Assembly: GCF_026410385.1 (NCBI RefSeq)
Contig: NZ_JAPMLT010000001.1
Span: 682,001 to 746,000, forward strand
Source of the DNA: Tumebacillus lacus
GTDB taxonomy: Bacteria; Bacillota; Bacilli; Tumebacillales; Tumebacillaceae
Length of the DNA stretch: 64,000 nt
Direction: 5' to 3'
The notes below the pieces were generated by a model. It was not told where the DNA came from. It searched no databases and saw nothing but the letters and a program-made list of their open reading frames with translations. Of the stretch, positions 60,198-64,000 are shown in pieces (the first letter of the stretch is position 1; each line of letters begins with the position of its first letter). The position numbers were made by a program, and so were the translations under genes.

Positions 60198-61082
60198 TTA
60201 TACCTGAAAGTCGCGCATCGCCGCGATCCACGCCTGCACGCCTTTGGCGTTCGCTTTGCGCTTGGGATAGACGAGATACACCGTCCGCTCCGGCAGCGGT
60301 GTCTCGCCGTCAAACGGCACGCGCTCCAGCACGCCGCTCTGCAGATGCTCCGCCGCCATCGAGTCGAGCAAAAAACCGATGCCCGTCCCCGCGAGCAGCA
60401 TATTCAAAAACAACGACGCGTGATCGACTTGCACCGCCGCCAACCACAGTTTGCCGACTTTGGCAGCAAACCACTCGTCAAACGGCGGTCCCCAGTTCAG
60501 ATGGATGAACGGCAGGTCGGAGAGATCCTCCGCCGTCACCACCCGCTCCCGCAGCCCGAGATCGCGATGCGCGACCAGGTGCATCGTCGACGAAAACAGC
60601 GGCACCACCTCAAACTCCGTATGCTGCGGCGGCACGAACAGCACCGCCACATCGACGAGGCCGTCCATCATCTTTTTGACCACCTCGTCCGAGTGCCCGG
60701 TGATCAGCCGCAACGCCGTCTGCGGATGCTCCTTGCGAAACACCTCCACCACCGGAAACAGCACATGATCCCACAGTGAATACACGCTCCCGACCACCAG
60801 CCGATCCTCAAAGCGGCCGTACGCCCTCGTCACCGACTCCCCTTCGCGGATCAACTCCATCACCCGCTGTACGTACGGCAGCAAGAGCCGGCCTGCAGGC
60901 GACAAGTCGACGTGGCGGGAGTTGCGCTCGAACAGCGGCTTGCCGACCCGCTCCTCCAGTCCTTTGATCCGCGCAGTCACTGTCGTCTGCGCCACGCGCA
61001 ACATCTCGGCCGCACGGGTAAAATGCTTCGTTTCCGCGACGGCGAGAAACGCTTCCATCTGCTCCCGTTCCAGACTCCTCAC
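60198..61082 (-). CDS. LysR-family transcription regulator
   Basis: 294 residues. N-terminal winged helix (AFLAVAETKHFTRAAEMLRVAQTTV as LysR signature) and an effector-binding domain with two periplasmic-binding-type lobes. GTG 61082 gives the usual LysR length; the ribosome binding site is poor. It is divergent from an MFS exporter (61181) with a LysR-type inverted repeat between them, and so most likely controls that exporter and itself. Confidence 0.88.
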   Translation of the reverse strand: MRSLEREQMEAFLAVAETKHFTRAAEMLRVAQTTVTARIKGLEERVGKPLFERNSRHVDLSPAGRLLLPYVQRVMELIREGESVTRAYGRFEDRLVVGSVYSLWDHVLFPVVEVFRKEHPQTALRLITGHSDEVVKKMMDGLVDVAVLFVPPQHTEFEVVPLFSSTMHLVAHRDLGLRERVVTAEDLSDLPFIHLNWGPPFDEWFAAKVGKLWLAAVQVDHASLFLNMLLAGTGIGFLLDSMAAEHLQSGVLERVPFDGETPLPERTVYLVYPKRKANAKGVQAWIAAMRDFQV

Positions 61083-61091
61083 CCCGCTTTG

Positions 61092-61106
61092 ATCAATTTT
61101 ATTGAT
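61092..61106. promoter_or_regulatory. LysR-box candidate
   Basis: ATCAAT-TTT-ATTGAT, a perfect 15-base inverted repeat with the T-N11-A form of LysR sites, in the divergent region; a second partial ATTGATTCGAT follows. Confidence 0.6.
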
Positions 61107-61180
61107 TGATTCGATAAAATAGTTTCGTTTCCCTTGTGAGATTCCTTTTTTTAGAATACAGAGAGAGGTGAAACGAAACG

Positions 61181-62407
61181 ATGACAACGAACGCAACCGC
61201 ACACAACGCACGCAGACGCCCCCTGCCCAAAGGGGTGCCCATGCTGATGCTGACATCCATGCTGATGTACCTGGGCTTTTATGCGCTGATCCCCTACCTG
61301 TCCTACCACCTGACCCACTCCCTGCTGATGACGCCCGCGCTGGTCGGTCTGATTCTCAGCGTACGACAGTTGAGCCAGCAAGGGATCACCTTTCTGACCG
61401 GCATACTCGCCGACCGCGTCGGCTACAAACCGATGATGGGCATCGGCATGATCATCCGCGGCGTCGGATTTTCCCTGTTTGGCCTCGTCACCACGCCGTC
61501 GCTTTTGTTCCTGTCGGCGATCCTCGCCGGTCTTGGCGGCGCGCTGTTCGAGCCGACCCGCGACGCGTCCGTCTCCGCCCTCACCCCGGCGGAGGACCGC
61601 ACTCGCGTCTTTGCGATCAAAAAAGTGCTCGGCAACGTCGGCATCGCCCTTTCCGCCCTCCTCGGCGGCGCTCTGATCGCCTTTGATTTCAAATGGCTGT
61701 CCCTCGTCTGCGGCGGCTCCTACTTCCTCGCCGCCGTCATCACGATGTACACCCTGCCTGCGATCAAAGTACAGGTCGAGCGCTTGCCGTTCAAACGGAT
61801 GTGGAACACCGTGCTGGCCGACCGCTTTTTCCTGAAATTTATCGTGTGCAACATCGGCTATTATTTCCTCTACCTGCAAATGTACTTTACGATCCCGATC
61901 CAAGCGGTCTCGATCACCGGCAGCGTGCATGCCGTCTCGTCGATCAACCTGACGTTGGCTGGCATCATCATCTTTTGCCAATACCCGATCACCCGCTTCA
62001 TGAGTCGCTGGTCCGCCCTGCGCGGCATCCAAGGCGGGCTGCTCCTGATGGCGGCGGGCTTGCTCCTGCTCGGGTCAGCACACGGCTGGGCCCTGTTTGT
62101 CGCCAGCGTCGCCGTCTTTGCCGTCGGCATGATGATCGTCGAGCCCGCCTCCTTCGACGTGATCGCAGGCGCAGCCCGGCCGGAGCTCGCCGCATCCTAT
62201 TTTGGCTTCTCCGCATTTTCCATGGCGATCGGCGGCGCGGTCGCGCAAGGCTCCGGCGGTTATCTGCTCCAGTACGGCACCGAGATCGGCATGCCCTCTC
62301 TGCTCTGGTGGGTGAGCGCAGCGGTGGCGGCGTTGTCAATCCTCGGCATTCAGCGATTGATCACCGATGGAAAAAAAGTGGTTGCACACTCTGAAAAATT
62401 CGTTTAA
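61181..62407 (+). CDS. MFS exporter (MDR type)
   Basis: 408 residues, twelve helices. Motif A is seen as GILADRVGYKPMMG after helix 2 and a related R/D-rich loop after helix 8. Basic, Arg-rich N-terminus before helix 1. Likely a drug or metabolite exporter controlled by the divergent LysR regulator. ATG 61181 behind AGAGAGG. No T-run terminator follows; a nested hairpin element starts 34 bases after the stop. Confidence 0.88.
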   Translation: MTTNATAHNARRRPLPKGVPMLMLTSMLMYLGFYALIPYLSYHLTHSLLMTPALVGLILSVRQLSQQGITFLTGILADRVGYKPMMGIGMIIRGVGFSLFGLVTTPSLLFLSAILAGLGGALFEPTRDASVSALTPAEDRTRVFAIKKVLGNVGIALSALLGGALIAFDFKWLSLVCGGSYFLAAVITMYTLPAIKVQVERLPFKRMWNTVLADRFFLKFIVCNIGYYFLYLQMYFTIPIQAVSITGSVHAVSSINLTLAGIIIFCQYPITRFMSRWSALRGIQGGLLLMAAGLLLLGSAHGWALFVASVAVFAVGMMIVEPASFDVIAGAARPELAASYFGFSAFSMAIGGAVAQGSGGYLLQYGTEIGMPSLLWWVSAAVAALSILGIQRLITDGKKVVAHSEKFV

Positions 62408-62441
62408 GATACATTTCACACACAACGAGAGATCGAAACCA

Positions 62442-62509
62442 AAGACGCTGCCAGCAACCAACCTCTGAGATCAAGCCGGGTTTCCGGCCTGATGTAAAAA
62501 CAGCGTCTT
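62442..62509 (+). other. Nested-hairpin structured element (RNA candidate)
   Basis: Outer arms AAGACGCTG (62442-62450) and CAGCGTCTT (62501-62509) are perfectly complementary and enclose an inner stem ATCA-GCCGG / CCGGC-TGAT (62470-62493, one A-C mismatch, GTTT loop). The single-stranded joins are CCAGCAACCAACCTCTGAG and GTAAAAA. No T run follows, so it does not look like a terminator. It lies 108 bases before a Ro60-like (DUF2828) gene. Could be a riboswitch, an sRNA or a Y-RNA-like partner; I recognise no known class. Confidence 0.45.
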
Positions 62510-62616
62510 GACCATAGACACGTACAGCCATTTCTCCCTCTAAACTGAGAAGGTGTCTAGTCCTCCGATCTCTCTTTCTTTTTCTCTTCTAAATAAAACG
62601 CCAGGAGCTGTTGTCT

Positions 62617-63390
62617 ATGTTGAACTTCCTGAAACATGCGACCTCTCAGACCGTCACAGAAAACGGTGCCATCGCCTCCCGTACCACGCACAGTTCGCTG
62701 CTGGATTGGTTCGCCCAAGCGGGCGCGCTGCGCACACGTGATGAACAGGACATCATCCGCTTGTTCTCGCAAGCATGGGCCGATGACCCGTTGCTCGCGC
62801 TCAAGTCGCTGTTTTATTTCCGCGACGTGCGCGGCGGTCAGGGTGAGCGGCAGACGTTTCGCACCGTCCTGCGCTACCTGGCGTTGTATCACCTGCATGC
62901 TCTTGAACAAAACATCCATCTGATCCCGGTGTACGGCAGATGGGATGATCTCTATATCCTGTTCGGCACTCCGGCGGAGGGAGCGGCCGGTCGATTGATC
63001 ACCGCGCAGTTCACCCAAGACCTCGCCTCCGACGCTCCGTCCCTGCTCGGCAAATGGCTCAAATCGGAAAACACCTCCTCGAAGGAAAGCCGTGCCCTTG
63101 CCCGCCGGACGCGCCAGATCCTCGGCCTCTCCGCCAAGGAGTACCGCCAGAGCCTGAGCCGCCTGCGCGCCCGCATCGGCATCGTCGAGACGACGATGAG
63201 CGAAAGGCGCTGGTCGGACATCGAATACAAATCCCTGCCGTCGCAGGCGGGCTTGAAATACAGGCAGGCGTTTCTGCGTCAAGACAACGAGCGCTACATG
63301 GCCTTCCTCGCGGCGGTCGCGAACGGTGAGAGCAAGATCAACACCGGCGCTCTCTTCCCCTACGAGATCGTCCGTCAAGTGCCGTCGTAG
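62617..63390 (+). CDS. DUF2828 (Ro60/TROVE-like) protein, N-terminal part before a frameshift
   Basis: 257 residues. SLLDWFAQAGALR, then LKSLFYFRDVRGGQGERQTF and IPVYGRWDDLYILF are hallmarks of DUF2828 proteins, helical-repeat relatives of the Ro60 RNA-binding protein. It stops at TAG 63388-63390, but the reading continues in the -1 frame with the second half of the same family (63390 onward). A one-base loss close to the stop would explain this. ATG 62617, 9 bases after AGGAG. Confidence 0.75.
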   Translation: MLNFLKHATSQTVTENGAIASRTTHSSLLDWFAQAGALRTRDEQDIIRLFSQAWADDPLLALKSLFYFRDVRGGQGERQTFRTVLRYLALYHLHALEQNIHLIPVYGRWDDLYILFGTPAEGAAGRLITAQFTQDLASDAPSLLGKWLKSENTSSKESRALARRTRQILGLSAKEYRQSLSRLRARIGIVETTMSERRWSDIEYKSLPSQAGLKYRQAFLRQDNERYMAFLAAVANGESKINTGALFPYEIVRQVPS

Positions 63391-64000
63391 GTCTGCCTGA
63401 GCAAGACGCACCGCTCAATGCGCTGTGGGAAAACCTCCCCGACTACATCGGGGACACAGCGGACGATGCGCTGGCGGTCGTCGACGTATCCGGGAGCATG
63501 ACCGGCCTGCCGATGGATGTCGCCGTCTCCGTCGGTCTGTACTTGGCCGAGCGCAACAAAGGCTTATATCACAACCATTTCCTGACTTTCTCGATGGAAC
63601 CGCAACTGGTCGAGATCACTGGCTCGACGTTCTGCGAGCGGGTGCGCAACATCCAAACGGCCGAGTGGGGCTACAACACCGACATCTTCAAAGTGTTCCA
63701 ACTGGTGTTGCAGACCGCCATCGACAACCAACTCCCGCAGGAGCAGATGATCAAAAAGCTGTTCATCATCTCCGACATGGAGTTTGATCAAGCGGACGCA
63801 TCGGCCGATACCGCCCTGTTCAACCAGATCCGCGAGCTCTATCGCCAGCACGGCTACGACCTGCCGCACCTCGTCTTCTGGAACGTCGACGCCCGCAACA
63901 CCCAGTTTCCGATGACGAAAAACGACGCAGGCGTGCAACTGGTCAGCGGCTGTTCCCCGACGCTGTTCACCCATCTGATGAAAGGCGAGCATGTCTCCGC
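63390..64000 (+). CDS. DUF2828 protein, C-terminal vWA-like part (partial, frameshifted)
   Basis: About 203 codons up to the right edge with no start codon or ribosome binding site of its own. VVDVSGSMTG is the MIDAS (DxSxS) of a von Willebrand factor A domain; VGLYLAERNKG, FIISDMEFDQAD and HLVFWNVDARNTQFP are DUF2828 C-terminal features. It continues the protein begun at 62617 in the -1 frame, so the gene here is either a pseudogene, carries a sequencing error, or is read by frameshifting. Confidence 0.7.

Noticed and set aside
58323-60779. 818-codon plus-strand frame over the spermidine synthase and DHA2 exporter genes
   Set aside because: Low-complexity Arg/His/Gln composition and antisense to well-recognised families; not a gene.
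62442-62509. SAM-I or TPP riboswitch identity for the nested hairpin
   Set aside because: None of the fixed core motifs of those classes are present in the right order on either strand.
63320-63390. Programmed -1 frameshift in the DUF2828 gene
   Set aside because: No X-XXY-YYZ slippery site and no clear stimulatory structure before the stop; simple indel preferred.

Overview
This 64 kb window is a piece of chromosome from a GC-rich, endospore-forming member of the Bacillales; gene content and codon style suggest Tumebacillus or a relative in the Alicyclobacillaceae (inference). Support comes from sporulation genes (spmA, spmB, dacB, gerW/ytfJ, YhcN/YlaJ lipoproteins, a YIEGIA protein), a Bacillus-type resABCDE operon, T-box and TPP leaders, strong GGAGG ribosome binding sites, GTG/TTG starts and many short intrinsic terminators. 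There is no prophage, IS element, CRISPR array, rRNA or tRNA. Almost everything is housekeeping or small accessory genes, packed with short gaps.

Layout. 1-12 kb: 5' half of gltB (runs off the left edge), a short MmgE/PrpD-like gene, a DUF441 membrane protein, an MFS transporter, the tldD-tldE protease pair, a polysaccharide deacetylase lipoprotein, a PAS histidine kinase and an unusual HtrA-like protease. 12-25 kb: a NicO metal exporter, leucyl aminopeptidase, many small zinc-ribbon or hypothetical genes including an orphan iscX and a CbiX-type chelatase, an FMN reductase with a palindromic operator candidate, signal peptidase I, an HTH-TPR regulator, alkA and an SLH protein. 25-36 kb: acetyltransferases, a second aminopeptidase, glpK, a minimal chemoreceptor, a sirtuin, a YIEGIA pair and a serine-biosynthesis operon (class V aminotransferase plus serA) behind a serine-type T-box. 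36-43 kb: an MBL hydrolase, an Xre repressor, a candidate peptide quorum-sensing pair (HTH-TPR regulator followed by a 35-residue secreted peptide), hisJ-like phosphatase and the thiE-thiS-thiG operon under a TPP riboswitch. 43-58 kb: the conserved Bacillus-order block resE-D-C-B-A, rluB, spmB, spmA, dacB, gerW, scpB, scpA and an M50 protease. 58-64 kb: a spermidine synthase-like protein, two MFS exporters, a LysR regulator and a DUF2828 (Ro60-like) gene, apparently frameshifted and cut by the right edge, preceded by a nested-hairpin RNA candidate.

How genes work together: ResA/B/C assemble cytochrome c and ResD/E regulate respiration; SpmA/B, DacB, GerW and the YhcN lipoproteins act in spore maturation; ScpA/B are the kleisin and its partner in SMC condensin; the T-box and TPP elements couple serine and thiamine synthesis to charged tRNA-Ser and thiamine pyrophosphate. 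The most novel items are the candidate RRNPP-type signalling pair at 37.5-39.0 kb and the structured RNA candidate next to the Ro60-like gene at 62.4 kb.
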